Of a stretch of DNA of 64,000 bases, positions 37,998 through 51,400 are shown in pieces. Under the pieces are notes generated by a model, which searched no databases, was not told the DNA's origin, and was given only the letters and a program-made list of their open reading frames with translations. The number at the start of each line of letters is the position of its first letter. Position 1 is the stretch's first letter. This DNA comes from Raphanus sativus. Taxonomy: Eukaryota > Streptophyta > Magnoliopsida > Brassicales > Brassicaceae. The position numbers and the translations under genes are program-made. The stretch is from NCBI RefSeq assembly GCF_000801105.2, contig NC_079514.1, forward strand, positions 20,128,293 through 20,192,292. The letters run 5' to 3'.

Positions 37998-38924
37998 TCG
38001 TTCTTAGTGAACACATTTTCACAAAGAGAGGAAACTCTATCAGTGATCATCTAAGGCATTAAACAGGGTGAACATGAGCCTTAAAAGTAGCAAAAAACTT
38101 TGGAACAGTCCATAGTTCTTCAGTGAAGTCCATCAAACCGTTTCACATACCTTCAAGTGATCCAAGGAGTAGACAACCTTCCAAGGCCATATCATGAGTC
38201 AAAGCTCAAAAGGAAAGAAACAACATGAAGGTGATTCCTTAATCAAACGAAAAGATGAAGAACATGCATAGAGCGAAGGGAAAGAAGGAAATAAGTTGTT
38301 GTGGTGGATCGATGAGGAAGAGAAGTCTGAAAGACTTATCGCCTCTGAAATGTCATTTTGTGTTTTTTTATCTGTTGAAGAGATAGAGTGAAAAAAAAAT
38401 CTTGGATCCGTCCCGCAAACCGCGAAAAAGCCAAACCCCAATCCCGCATTAGTAGTCCGGTAAGGTCCACTATAACAAGGACATGGATTATGCCTGACCG
38501 AACCCTTCCCAACTCAAACTTTACTTGGCCAGACCCACAGTTCAGGTCCACAATTACCTTCTCTAGTTCTATGTGTATGTGAAATAGTATCAACTTAATT
38601 CTCAAGTCTCAGTAACCATAAACAAACTGTTATAATCATTAAAATAAAATCTTGGTTTTAAAAAGCAATGTCTTCTCTCGCCATGGTGTTTGGCGAAGTA
38701 TAGCGGTGTACTCATCGCATTACCACTGCAAAAGCATGCGAGGCACACATGACACGCGCTATTGAGCGCATTAATATTAGTTCTAAGGCTCCTCTAGCAA
38801 TGCCCCATTGATTCTTCTTGTTTTTACATATCTAGGTTACTAAACCAGCTTTGGTAAATACATAAGTTGTGCCATCTAATATACTCTATAGGCAAACCCT
38901 AATCTAGTCTACTATATTATAGTT
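37998..38924. other. No gene recognised
   Basis: About 0.9 kb between the LINE target duplication and the Copia-like element. Short open frames without motifs. Confidence 0.4.
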
Positions 38925-38929
38925 ATACA

Positions 38930-39703
38930 TGATAGAACTGTATTTTATAAACTACGGATTACTGAATATTATAAAGAATAAAAATGATAAAACTATACCA
39001 AAGAGTAAGAAAATGATGATACAACTGCAAAGGCGAGATATTATCTCTTTCCTTAACTCAAATACGTCCCGTAGTGCGACGGTTCGATAACGTAATGAGT
39101 CCCATGATACAACTGCAAACAATCTTCTGAATTTGCGTCACTCTATCAGAAGTCTGGCGAAACTGGTTTTGTGTTGTACTCTCAGACACAAAATAAAAAA
39201 TACTAACATGACTATTCAATATAGGAGAATGTGGTTTTTCTTTTGGTATTTGATGTGTCTTCATTTCTACATTGCCATGAGGCTTTATATAGAAAATAAT
39301 GAGAAGCACAAGTTTCATTTTACAACATAAAATAAAACCTCCCATGGTGCACCAATGGAGTCTTTATTTCTTGTCATTATTATGTGAATTCATTTCACAT
39401 TTTGACCAAGAAATTAAAAAGTATAATTATTGTTATTTGACTCATTCAAACAAAATAATATACTTTAAATAGATTTCTTTTTTATATTTTATCAATATAA
39501 AAGATCACATTTATTTAGTTTATAAGATTAAGTTAATGAACATGAAGTCCAACTAACAAATCAAAACCCAAATCCAAATATCTAATGTGTATATTTATAA
39601 CTTTATACAAGTTTCTCAAATCACACACATTAGACCTCCATTTCTCATTCACACTAACTCTATTTTTAGCATATGAATACATTGCTAAAAAATAGTTCCA
39701 ACA
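38930..39703 (-). repeat. Copia-like LTR, left copy (3' LTR)
   Basis: 774 bp with TG/CA ends. It lies next to the purine-rich tract, so it is the 3' LTR for the minus orientation. Confidence 0.9.
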
Positions 39704-41800
39704 ATCCCCCACATGAATAGAAATGCTTCTAGACACTAGACGACTCGACAGACTTGACTTCCTAGACAAGACTCGACAAGACTCAACAAGACTCAACTAA
39801 GAACTTTTGAGAGTACAAACGAGAAATTCACTGCATGATGAGTTGGTAGCAATTTTTCAGCCTTGAATCAGTCATTGTTAATAGCTATCGGATTTACTCG
39901 GCCAGGAGGTGGCCATGATGTCTTGAACCTCCCGGGCTTTGGTGTAAACCTAGACAATAACCAAAACACAGTTTCATTCTCTCACAAAACTAATTTTTCT
40001 ATTGTGTTCATTTTGGCCGTGAACATTCCTGCTAATCATGAGTGAACTTTAGAGAATATAGCCATTTTATTCTCCTAGAAACGACCTCATTTCACACTCA
40101 CAAGGTGATTTGCCATTGGCTTTGTTTAGAGGAATATCATGTACTACTCCATTCATATCTCAAAACAATTGGCACAAATCATTAAAAGCAAATGATTATC
40201 CTCTATTCCTTACATGTAGCACTGTTTAATCATCATAGGAACTGGGTATAGACCGAAGTCTTACAGTGCTTTGGGCAGATTTAGTTTGACTTAGTTGTCT
40301 CCTTGAACCTATTTCTTGGGATCTCCAATCTGATAAGTAGAGTTACCGCCAAACCTCATCTTAGTTCATAGGCTAAACCCATTCCTCTTGATGATATTAC
40401 AATTTGATCTCATGACACACCTTTAATGACAGGATCCTAGGTTGTCATCACATTGAACATAATATATTGAGATTAGTCGAGATCAATTGTCTAATGATTT
40501 TTGTCATCTTTTTTTTTTCAAGATACAATTAACCATTATACACAAAACTCAGTGTATGGCACTAGTTTTTTTTCTTAAATCATAGTTTGATAAATATCTC
40601 TAAGTTCATTTGGTCTCTTGCCAATGACTTTATATGGTAAGCAAAGCTTCCCCCATATTTCTTGAGATAACTCAAAACCATGCATATTTACATTTAACAT
40701 CTCTTAAGAGTTTAGAAAGTTAATCTACAACTCCTTTAGATTTATATGAATAATAAAAACAATTTCAAAAATTGTTATAATTTGCTTTAGAATGTTTTTC
40801 ATTCTCGGAAACTCACATTTTAGATACAACTATTTTCATAGTTCTCTCAAGTTGATTTAGAAATCCAACTTGTATATATTTTGAATTTTTTTTTTCAAAA
40901 TATATTTTTGCTTTATAGTAAATATACATATCATTATATGATATTATTTGTACCATCAAAACCACCATTTTATATGGTTATTCTCAAATATATTGACTTT
41001 AGAAACTATAATACACATTGTCAGTTTCAGTCATATTGGTCTGAAAATTCTCATTGGTTTTGCATGGTCAACCTTTTTAAAAGGTGCATTTAAGCATTGA
41101 CGAAATACAAATGTTTTGATCAATATCAACAAACATTTTATTTCTTATGGCAAATGATTTATATGTGGCAGACCTCTCCCAAATTTTATTTGGAGCGTCA
41201 GACTCACAAAAATTCATTTCCATTCATATAACATGATCCCTTAAGAATCAAAATGTTATTTATGATTATGGTTTCACCATATTTTTGAAACTTGAATCAT
41301 TTTTCTTTTCTCATGGTCAACATATGCTTAATAACTAAATTAAGTTATCCCAAAATCTGAAAAGAAATCAAAAACGTTAAACCATTCTTGATAATTAAAG
41401 CAAAATAATTATCATTTACCAAGTCAAAGCGATATCACATTTTTGACTAATATTAAAAAAAATGATTGTAACCACTTGATCCATCAATTAATGATTTTAA
41501 TCCCCATAAAAATCATCAACAAAAATAATCTGATGGAATGAACAGATTATTTATCACCATGAAATCTTCAATTCTTGTTTTCATGACAAAACACTTCACA
41601 AAATAATCAGTTTTGTTAGTATAATAATACAAACAAAAATTTAAAGAATCGATTGAAGAATGATTATTTTTAAATAATCCTATAGATCTGATTCCGGCAT
41701 CTTTTCCCGAGAATCGATCAACTTGTTCTTACAAAAAATACTTTTTACAATAATCAGTCCGGTTAGTGCAAAACAATAAACGGATTTTTTGAGTTAAGAC

Positions 41801-42568
41801 TGATAGAACCGTATTTTATAAACTACGGATTATTGTAAAGAATAAAAATGATAAAACTATACCAAAGAGTAAGAAAAGGATGATACAACTGCAGAGGCGA
41901 GATATTATCTCTTTCCTTAACTCAAAATACGTCCCGTAGTGCGACGGTTCGATAACGTAATGAGTCCCAAGATACAACTGCAAACAATCTTCTGAATTTG
42001 CGTCACTCTATCAGAAGCCTGACGAAACTGGTTTTGTGTTGTACTCTCATACACAAAATAAAAAATACTAACATGACTATTCAATATAGGAGAATGTGGT
42101 TTTTCTTTTGGTATTTGATGCGTCTTCATTTCTACATTGCCACGAGGCTTTATATAGAAAATATTGAGAAGCACACGTTTCATTTTTCAACATAAAATGA
42201 AACCTCCCATGGTGAACTAATGAAGTCTTTATTTCTTGTCATTATTATGTGAATTCATTTGACATTTTGACCAAGAAATTAAAAAGTATAATTATTATTA
42301 TTTGACTCATTCAAACAAAATAATATACTTTAAATGAATTTTTTTTTATATTTTATCAATATAAAAGATCACATTTATTTGGTTTATAAGATTAAGTTAA
42401 TGAACATGAAGTCCAACTAACAAATCAAAACTCAAATCCAAATATCTAATGTATATATTTATAACTCTATACAAATTTTTCAAATCACACACATTATACC
42501 TTCATTTCTCATTCACACTAACTCTATTTTTAGCATATGAATACATTGCTAAAAAAATAGTTCCAACA
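41801..42568 (-). repeat. Copia-like LTR, right copy (5' LTR)
   Basis: 768 bp, colinear with the left copy, with scattered substitutions and small indels. In the minus orientation this would carry the element's promoter; it reads away from the kinase gene. Confidence 0.9.
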
Positions 42569-42573
42569 ATACA

Positions 42574-43328
42574 ACCCCTAAATTTTTCATCATCTCTTTC
42601 TTTCTTTTTTGTTCTCCACTCTAATCACAACCTTAGTTCTTCTTTCTTTTTACTGGTTAGTTCTATGTACTCATATACTATAGTTTCTTATCAACCAAAA
42701 CTGTGAATCATAATGTAGAGTTAAAGGTTTTCTAGTTCTGCTATTTTAGATTTTAGTATTTTTGAATTGTTTTTTTTTTGGTTTTAAGCTTTTATACTAT
42801 CAATGGAATTGATGTTTTTGTTTTCTTTTTACTATTTTTATCAATGGCATGACATAACTTAAGAGCTAGAAATAGATCAGTTCGATCCCCTTTCGCCACA
42901 CGCTATTTAAAACCCAGAATCAAATTAAAAAACAGTATAATATATTTAATCTTTACAGTAGTTAGATTCTTTCTTTGATACAAAACAATAGTTAGATCGC
43001 TTGATATGCTGTCCTTGCTGCAAATTCGGCACTAAATATATTTGATCTATGCCGTCATTATTCTTTTGCTTCGTTCAACAGTTTTTACAAGTTTGAACCA
43101 TAAATAATAATTATTATGCATCTTCTTACTTTTTCAGTATTCACGTGACTCTGAGCTTTCAAGTCCGACAGCTAGTCTCTTGTGTCTTACATCCTTTTGT
43201 CACGTACCTCCTGCTCCGTTCACCTCTCTCTAGATTTTTTCTACAGAAAGCAAAATCAAGTCTGTGATATTGTAATCTCATACATTATTATTGACATGCT
43301 TCTTTAACCCATTCCCAACTCAGAGAAA
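42574..43328. other. Upstream region of the LRR kinase gene
   Basis: About 755 bp from the retrotransposon target duplication to the ATG. T-rich with CTCTCTCTAG near 43223. No clear TATA box chosen. This contains the remaining proximal promoter. Confidence 0.45.
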
Positions 43329-45789
43329 ATGCTTCGTTGTAACTTCCCCATTTCTCAGTTCCTTTTCTACTGTTTCTTCTTCGCCGCCATTGCTTCTTCT
43401 TCTTCTTCTTCTTTAAACAGCACAAAACCCGCATCTCATCACCGTGATGCTTACTCTCTTTTGCTGTTCAAATCCAAAGCTGATCTATGGGACAAGCTTG
43501 GTTTCTTCAGCAACAAAAGCTCCAGCTTCTGTCAATGGTGGGGTGTTACGTGCTACGGCAACAAAGTGGTTCGTTTGGTTATAGAAGATCTCTATCTTGG
43601 AGGCCAACTCGCTCCTGACTCAGTCAATAAACTCGACCAGCTCCGAGTTCTCAGTCTCAAGAACACCTCCTTAACCGGACCTTTACCCGATTTATCCGGG
43701 TTGGTTAATCTCAAGTCGCTATTTCTCGATCACAACTCCTTCTCCGGTTCGTTTCCTCTCTCGGTTCTCGAGCTTCACCGGTTAAGAACCCTTGATTTCT
43801 CATTCAACAACCTCACCGGTCCAATCCCTCACGGTTTAGTCTTATCCGACCGGTTGATTTACCTCCGACTCGATTCAAACCGGTTTAACGGAGCTGTCCC
43901 TGCTCTAAACCAATCCTCGCTTCATTCTTTCAATGTTTCGGTTAACAACTTAACCGGTGCTGTACCGGTAACCGCCGTTCTGTTACGGTTCGGCATTTCC
44001 TCTTTTCTCAAAAACCCTAACCTCTGCGGCGAGATCGTTCACAAAGAATGCAACCCGAGGTCCAAATTTTTCAATCTATCTCCGCCGGAAAAGGCGCCGC
44101 CGCCACCACCGCCTTTCCCGCACGGCCAAATGGCCGATTTCAGAGGAGCGGGATTGTCCCGGCCGAGTCATAGCAAGCATTCGCGATTCGCGGTGATTCT
44201 AGGGTTTCTATTAGCCGCTCTTGTTCTGTTTATCTCCGTGGGTTGTCTAATCGCCGCCGTAAAGAGGCGGAGAGACAATAAGGATAAAGAGAAAGGGAAA
44301 GAATCGACGGCGGTTGTTGCGTCCGACGCGGCGGAGACGGCGGAAGTAGCGGCGGCGATACAGATGGAGCAAGAGAGTGAGCTGGAGGAGAAGGTGAAGA
44401 AGCTACAGGCGGCCAAGAGTGGGAGCTTAGTATTCTGTGCGGGAGAGGCCCACGTGTACACGATGGACCAGCTAATGACAGCTTCCGCTGAGTTATTGGG
44501 TAGAGGAACGGTGGGGACCACGTATAAGGCGTTGCTTGACAGCCGTTTGATCGTGACGGTTAAGAGGCTAGATGCCATTAGATTGGCGGGCGTAGGGAGG
44601 GAAAAGTTTGAGAGACACATGGAATCAGTTGGAGCATTAGGGCATCCGAACCTGGTCCCACTCAGGGCTTATTTCCAGGCCAAGGAAGAAAGGCTGCTGA
44701 TTTATGATTATTTGCCAAATGGCAGTCTCTCTTCTCTCGTCCACGGTATGCTCGTAAACCCTCACACACCTGATTACGCATTTCCAAATTCTTTTTATAA
44801 TAAATGATTGGTAGATTATCGTTGAAGACATCAAGCACCTGGTTTGGTACTTGTAATAAATTAGTAGTTACGAGGTCTTTACTTTTGCTCAGTCAGTGAC
44901 CACATGGAATTGAATTTATTAATCGTACGTCCCATCTCGTTAACCCATGATCTATAGTTAAATAACTTGCTCCTCAGTATATAAAATATCCTAAACAATA
45001 AATCATGTAGTCAATCAGATTACAAACCACATTTTTGGTTTTGTTTTGATTTAACTCGGTTTTGTTTATAAGTCCATGTCTACCAAGAGGAATTATTTCA
45101 TGGAGTTTTAGTTAGTAAAAGTTGAGCAACAAGGACCTTATGTTTGAAAGTTTAAATCATGTTTTTGCGTAGGTACAAAATCGTCAAGGGCAAAGCCATT
45201 ACACTGGACATCTTGTTTGAAGATAGCAGAAGACGTAGCTCAGGGTCTCTCTTACATCCACCAAGCATGGCAGCTTGTTCACGGAAACCTCAAATCCTCA
45301 AATGTCCTTCTCGGACCAGACTTCGAAGCTTGTATCTCCGACTACTGTCTCGTCGCCCTTGCAACGAACCCTCCTCTAACATCAAATGACGCCCAAGAAG
45401 AGGCGGATGCAATTGCTTATAAAGCCCCTGAAGCTCGACACAAGAGTTTGAGTTATCAATCCGTTAAAGCCGATGTTTACTCCTTTGGGATCCTACTTTT
45501 AGAGCTTTTGACGGGGAAACAACCTTCGAAGCTTCCGGTTTTACCATTAGATGAGATGATGGAATTTGTGAGGAAAGTGAGAGAGGAAGGTGAGAAAAAT
45601 GGGAACTGGAGAGAGGACAGGGATAAATTCGGAATGTTGACGGAAGTTGCGGTTGCTTGTAGCTTAGCATCGCCGGAACAAAGGCCAACGATGTGGCAGG
45701 TGTTGAAGATGTTGCAGGAGATTAAAGAAGCAGCTGTAATGGAAGAGTGTGAACTTGTCATGGACTCTACTAATTCTGGCAGCTCATAA
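43329..45789 (+). CDS. LRR-III receptor-like kinase (probable pseudokinase)
   Basis: Two exons, 43329-44745 and 45173-45789 (GT-AG intron), encode 677 residues. Order: signal peptide (about 1-25), LRR N-terminal cap with CQWWGVTC, about five leucine-rich repeats (LDQLRVLSLKNTSLTGPLPD and following), a Pro-rich juxtamembrane part (EKAPPPPPPFPHG), one membrane helix (about 286-310, FAVILGFLLAALVLFISVG) and a kinase-like domain (about 389-660). The glycine loop LGRGTVGTTYKA, the ATP lysine in VTVKRLD and KAPEAR are present. The catalytic loop reads HGNLKSSN instead of HRDLKxxN, and DFG is replaced by DYC, so catalysis is doubtful; this is usual for the LRR-III group, which signals by binding. 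The intron position within the kinase domain is also typical. Closest remembered relative is Arabidopsis AT5G43020; its ligand is not known to me. Confidence 0.92.
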
Positions 45790-46662
45790 GGACAACTTTT
45801 TCTAAGAAAAGAAACTTAATATGTCGCTTTCTCTCTTCGTGTCTTTCACTAATCTTTAAAACTATGGTAGTTAACAGTGGCGGTTTTACATTAGTGCCAC
45901 ACGATTCCTGATCACTTTGACTTGTCTTGATGATGTTTTCTTCCTATGAGTAGTCCAGTGGAATTTGAATTATGTATTTCAACTATGTATTTATCTTAAA
46001 TATAAAGTCTTAATTTAAATTCAGAACTGGAAAAGATAAATATAACAATGCAAATCCAGAAGATGAAACGGGTCATATCCTCCTGCATTTAGGTAAGAAA
46101 TGTTGTTGTGTGGCATCGTCCTCCCATTCAACTCTTTCTTACCATTCTTATTCATAGCAATATATGGTGAATTCTTCAACCTCAGGAGACTGATAAGAAC
46201 ACAACCACTATATTAATCAACATAAAGGAACTACAAAGAAGAGCTCAAGTTTGTTAGACTTGCAATCTCACCCACTCTTGAATATCTATAGAGAAACAAG
46301 TCTAAGAACCAAGATGCACAATTAGCATTTCTCAATTACAATCTTCTTACTTTCAAGTTCCAGCTTATTAGCTTATCACATGTCATGTCATTGCTTAGCT
46401 TATCACATGTCATGTCATTGCTTCTATGATCATTTTGACACCCTCTTTTGTGACTTCACAATCTCTAGATCTGCCACTGATTACACCTATCGCAAGACAT
46501 GGTCAATTGATGCAATTGTCGTTTTAATCCCATGACAACCACTGCTAGAGAATCCACCTCCAAAGTATGCAATAACTGAATTTTTATGCATATGTTGTAC
46601 TTGAACATCCAACACTTTAAATTTTTTCTTTTTTTTTTTGTTGTTGCTGCTTTATATTAAAA
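45790..46662. other. 3' flank of the kinase gene
   Basis: No further gene. Contains the small tandem duplication at 46370-46423. Confidence 0.45.
46370..46423. repeat. 27-bp tandem duplication
   Basis: The unit beginning AGCTTATCACATGTCATG occurs at 46370-46396 and, identically, at 46397-46423. Confidence 0.95.
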
Positions 46663-47190
46663 CTAGGTGATAACCTACATCCTGCGCAAAGTGAATGAAT
46701 TAAAAGTGATTATAACTTTTAATCTATATAGCATATAGGTATTAGAAATGTAAAAATCATAGTCACAAATACTATATGTTACATAATGAAAGATTAAATG
46801 TGTTTGTAATGATGAATCTGGAAGAAAATTGTGATGAAGAAATGGGTTCAAGGCTACATATTTATATACGACATAATTCGGATTTAGGGTTATACTAATA
46901 AATCAAATCAGATTAATTATAGAAAATATTTACGAATTAATGTCAGAAAATTTGCGCCCCAATCTAATCTATTAATTTAGGGATTGATTTTTATCTACTA
47001 ATAGAAGTTGTCATTTAAATTTTGGCCTCTTTCATTATTGTTACTAGGATATCACGCTTCTTTTCTAATGCAACATACCAACTTAAATTAAACCATACAT
47101 GCGCAGATCCAATTGACCTTAACCAATACCGGCTTTAAATATGTTTGGTTATTTCTTAATATAATTAGATCATACATAACTGAACCAATC
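46663..47190 (-). mobile_element. Possible Helitron, 3' end on the minus strand
   Basis: CTAG at 46663-46666 preceded by A, followed by GTGATAACCTACATCC and TGCGCA. The complement resembles a Helitron 3' terminus (GC-rich hairpin, then ..TTATCACCTAG). The hairpin is decayed and the 5' end was not found; the end coordinate is only the start of the next recognised element. Confidence 0.4.
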
Positions 47191-47194
47191 TTAA

Positions 47195-47562
47195 GGGGGG
47201 TGTATTCAACTAAGAGTTTGAAGTGATTTGTATTAAAATGACAAATCTACTGTTATTCAAACATGAATTTTAAAAAACACTTTAAAATCCAGTGTTATTG
47301 AACTTGACATTTTATAAAACACTCTGAAATCCACTGTTATTGAACAAAAATTAAGTTAGTGATTTTAAAGTGCTTTAAGTGTTTCTAGAGTGTTTGAGGG
47401 GAGTTTTTTACTTATAAAAATAAAAATACAAATCTCACTATTTTAGATGAGATTTCAGAGTGTTTTAACAAAAATCATACCAAACCCTCTAATTCTCCTG
47501 CAATCATCTAAAAACTCATCAAAAATCAAATCACTTCAAATTTCATATTCAATACACCCTCC
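47195..47562. mobile_element. Tourist-like (PIF/Harbinger) MITE, 368 bp
   Basis: Left end GGGGGGTGTATTCAA and right end TTCAATACACCCTCC are inverted repeats. TAA flanks both sides (47192-47194 and 47563-47565), the expected 3-bp duplication. Subterminal sequences around AAATCACTTCAAA are also inverted. Interior non-coding. Confidence 0.8.
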
Positions 47563-47565
47563 TAA

Positions 47566-48165
47566 ATCAATTGAAGCTTATCACATACGTCCATTTAAAC
47601 TGATCTTCACATGTATCATATAATATCATACAAATTGGCTCAAGCACAAGAATTTATCTTCCAAAAGACTTTTATCACATACGTTCATCTAATATTGATC
47701 TTCACCTGCATCATATCACATCGTACACATTTTGTTAAGAACATGAATTGATCTTCCAAAATAACATAATATTGGCATAGAACAAAATGTGAACAACATA
47801 TGCTTAAATACGTTTTTTTACGATGAAAATATTTCATTCTAAAAAACTGTGTATAGAAAGCGCGGGTAATATTGTATTAACAAAATCAAATATTTTAAAT
47901 TTTAAAAATATAAGTTAAAAAGTATTGTAAAGCAAATTATTATATTAAAATGAAACTAGATTAAATACAAACTAACAACATGTACAAAACAAATTTTAAC
48001 ACCATCCGATTATATATATTTAATAAAATATTATGTATATGTCAAATATATATAAATATTGCACAATAATATTTCTAATATTATATACAGATATTATATA
48101 TAACATATACTATAACTAAAATATTACAAATCATGTTCCGCCCTTTAGGGCGGGTCCTAATCTAG
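47566..48165 (+). mobile_element. Helitron 3' end
   Basis: A perfect hairpin CCGCCCTTTAGGGCGG (48138-48153) is followed after 8 nt by CTAG (48162-48165) and then T, the Helitron 3' signature. It is closely similar to the end at 184-209. The 5' limit is not defined; the start given is only the end of the MITE. Confidence 0.65.
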
Positions 48166-48486
48166 TTTATATTAAAAACTTGTCTTAACACACAATATAA
48201 CAAATCAACGCAGCACAAAATATGTCAGGTTATCATATACCAACTATATGATCAATGCACTTCCCTTTTATGTATGTACAACGATCGCAGATATAAGACT
48301 TGTGCTAAATTTTAAAAATTAGGATCCATAAACTTACCTTTTTATACAACCCTAATTGTCGCAAAATAGTTGAAGGAAAAAAAAAGCCATCAATGTAAAA
48401 TCTGAATTGATTCCACAATTAACATTGACCACTGCTCTTAAATGGAAACCAATTAGAGACATTTTTTTTACAACAAAAAAGCTACT

Positions 48487-51400
48487 CTAACGTAATTCCG
48501 CCGGTTCAGAAAGCCAAACCGGAGGTATCGAATCGACATATAACATAACTGAAGGTGAACTCCTTGCCCCATGAGCAAGCTTGTCTGCCATTGTGTTTTG
48601 CGCCCTTGTAATATGTCGGATCTTGAAATTAGAGAAGAAAGTCTTACTATGGCGAAATTCCTCCATGCGCGTAGTGAATGCTGGCAATTCTTCAGGTGAG
48701 GACACCATCTTCACCAACTGAGAGCAGTCCGTTGCAAAAACTACATCTGAGAACTGTAGGGTTTTCATGCACTCCATTGCCCAAATCAGCGCTTCACATT
48801 CTGCGTGTAAAAGAGATAGGCTACGTCGGAGATTCATTGCCCCATCATCTTGTCCTCTGAATCTATCTTTCGGCAATACCACCCTTGTCCAGTGAAGACA
48901 TCTTGTTCCTTCCAAGATCCATCGACAAAACATACCCTGGTTGATCCCAAAGTTTGCCAATCGGTGGAAGACTGAACATTCTCGTAAGAGGTTGGTATCA
49001 ATAATTGTGCCTCTGTCCAAAGTGTTTCCTCAAGTTCCGCTTTCCGCAATATCTCTTGGGGATTCTCATTCCTATTTGTGTAGATCTTGTCATTTCTATT
49101 CTTCCAAATATACCATATAATCCAAGGAAAATAGTTGGAGTCCACTTCTTTCGGAAGCCTCCAGAAGAGATAATCCAAACTTGTATAAACTGATGTAGAA
49201 GGAAAAACTCCGGGGGGAAATGAGATCCTTGATAAGGCCCATGTTTGTAAAGCTGGTGGGCATTCAAAAAGAACATGATTTACTGTTTCTTCCTCAGCTC
49301 CACAAATATTACATCAAAGATCACATTCAATACCATGTGTCTTTAAATTTTTTAACACTGGTAAAGTTCCGGATAGTATCTGCCAAATAAAATGCCGCAA
49401 TTTAGGTGAGCAATTTAGTTTCCATGAAAAAGCCAGTAAAGGTTTTATATTTGGTCCAAAAGGTGTTATCCTTGGTCCCCTATCAGGGTATAGGCTTTCC
49501 GTTCGAAATCCTGATTTAACCGAATATTTCCCAGATTCCGTGAACGCCCAGCCATATTTATCAGGCCGTTGATTCCGGCTGACCGCCATACCTCTGATGA
49601 TCTCAACATCATCCGGATGTATGTATGCATTAAGCAAATTTACATTCCAAGACATATCTAGTGGATTGATGAGGTCCTTCACCATTAGAGATGGATTTAG
49701 AAATTGAACATGATTTTTTTGTAGTGCTGATCTCGGGCGAGGAGCTGGGATCCAGGGATCGTTCCAAACAGAAATCGATTGTCCGGTACCAACTCTTTTG
49801 ATTAGCCATTTTTTTAACCAGAGATCTAGCGGAGCAGATACTTCTCCACCCATAAGATGAAGAGTAAGATCTGTGATCATCCAGTGGATGAGAATTTCGG
49901 AAATACCTTCCTTTAAACACCTTCGAAAATAAACAATCCGGCTTATCTATTAGTCGCCATAGTTGTTTTGCCAATAATGCCGTATTAACATCTTGTAGAT
50001 CTCTAAAACTCAAACCTCCATCTTCCTTGTGTGTACACATTTTGTCCCATGAGAACCAATGGATACCTTTTTTATTTCCGCTGCCCCCCTCCCCACCAGA
50101 AATGTGATGTGGTGCTTGTAATCTTTTTAGTAATCCCTTTTGGGAGTCTGAAGCAGGACATGACATGCGTTTGCATAGCTGAAGACACTGATTTAATTAA
50201 GACTTCTTTACCACCTCTTGTGAGAAAACGAACTGTCCACCTATTAACCTTCTTATTGACGTTTTCATTTAAAAAGCCAAAATTTTGAATTTTTGATCCA
50301 CCGAGACTCTCTGGGATTCCCAGATAATTTCCCATACCTCCTAGATTGGAGATACCTAGCAAATCGTGAATAATCACTTTGGTTTCTTCCGTAACCTTGT
50401 GACCAAACTGAATCGATGATTTTAAGAAATTAATTTGTTGTCCTGATGCCCTCTCGTAATCTTTAAGTATCTTTAGAATTACTCCACATTCTTGCACAGT
50501 CGCCTTACAAAAGAATAAACTATCGTCCGCAAAAAGAAAATGAGAAATTGGTGGACATGCCCGGGCTACCTTTAGACCAGTTAACCTCTTATCTCTCTCT
50601 TCCTTTCTAATGTTAGCAATGAGAGCTTCTGTACATAAAATAAATAAGTAGGGTGATAACGGATCCCCTTGTCGTAACCCTCGCTCGGGGACTATATACC
50701 CCTTAGGCTGTCCATTTAGTAATACCTTGTAACTGACCGAAGAGATACATTGCATCATCAATGCAACCCAATCTGACGAGAAACCCATTTTTAATAGAAT
50801 CCGTTGGAGGAAGCTCCATTCTACTCGATCATAAGTCTTACTCATATCCGTCTTGATTGCTAAAAACTTTGCCTGACATGACTTATTAGTTCGTAACCCG
50901 TGAAACATTTCCTGCGCGATGAGAATATTATCCGATATTAATCTCCCGTGAAACATTTCCTGCGCGATGAGAATATTATCCGATATTAATCTCCCAGAAA
51001 CAAAAGCCGATTGAGTCTCCGAAATCAAATTTGGTAGTAGTATTTTGAGTCGCTGGCATAACACTTTAGAGATGATCTTGTATCCTACGTTACACAAACT
51101 GATGGGTCTAAGTTCTGTCATCCTGTTCGGTCTCGCTGTTTTTGGAATCAAATAAATATTTGTCAAATTCAACCTTTCATCAAATACCCCAGTTCTCAAA
51201 AACTCATTGACCATAAAAACCACATCATCCTTAATGACCGACCAAGATTGTTGATAAAACAGTGATGTCATTCCGTCTGGCCCCGGAGCCTTTTTCGGAT
51301 GCATCATGAAAAGTGCCGCCTTTACTTCTTCTTCCGTAGCCTTGGCTACCAGTCGACTATTCGACTATTCTGAGCTTCCGTAACCAAAGACGATACTTCC

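Larger units (their letters stand above)
38930..42568 (-). mobile_element. Non-autonomous Copia-like LTR retrotransposon, 3.6 kb
   Basis: Two direct LTRs (38930-39703 and 41801-42568) begin TGATAGAAC and end TTCCAACA on the plus strand, and differ by a few percent by eye. A perfect 5-bp target duplication ATACA flanks the pair (38925-38929 and 42569-42573). Next to the left LTR the minus strand reads ATGTGGGGGAT before TGTTGGAAC, a purine-rich tract typical of Copia elements, which sets the orientation to minus. The 2.1-kb interior has no recognisable gag or pol, and I do not see the usual initiator-Met primer site beside the right LTR. It probably moved with proteins from another element. 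Confidence 0.88.

Noticed and set aside
38930..42568. Segmental duplication of a host region
   Set aside because: The two 770-bp copies have TG/CA ends, a purine tract and flanking ATACA duplications, so they are LTRs.
44168..44620. 150-codon minus-strand open frame in the kinase gene
   Set aside because: Shadow of the kinase coding strand; the plus-strand frame has clear domains.
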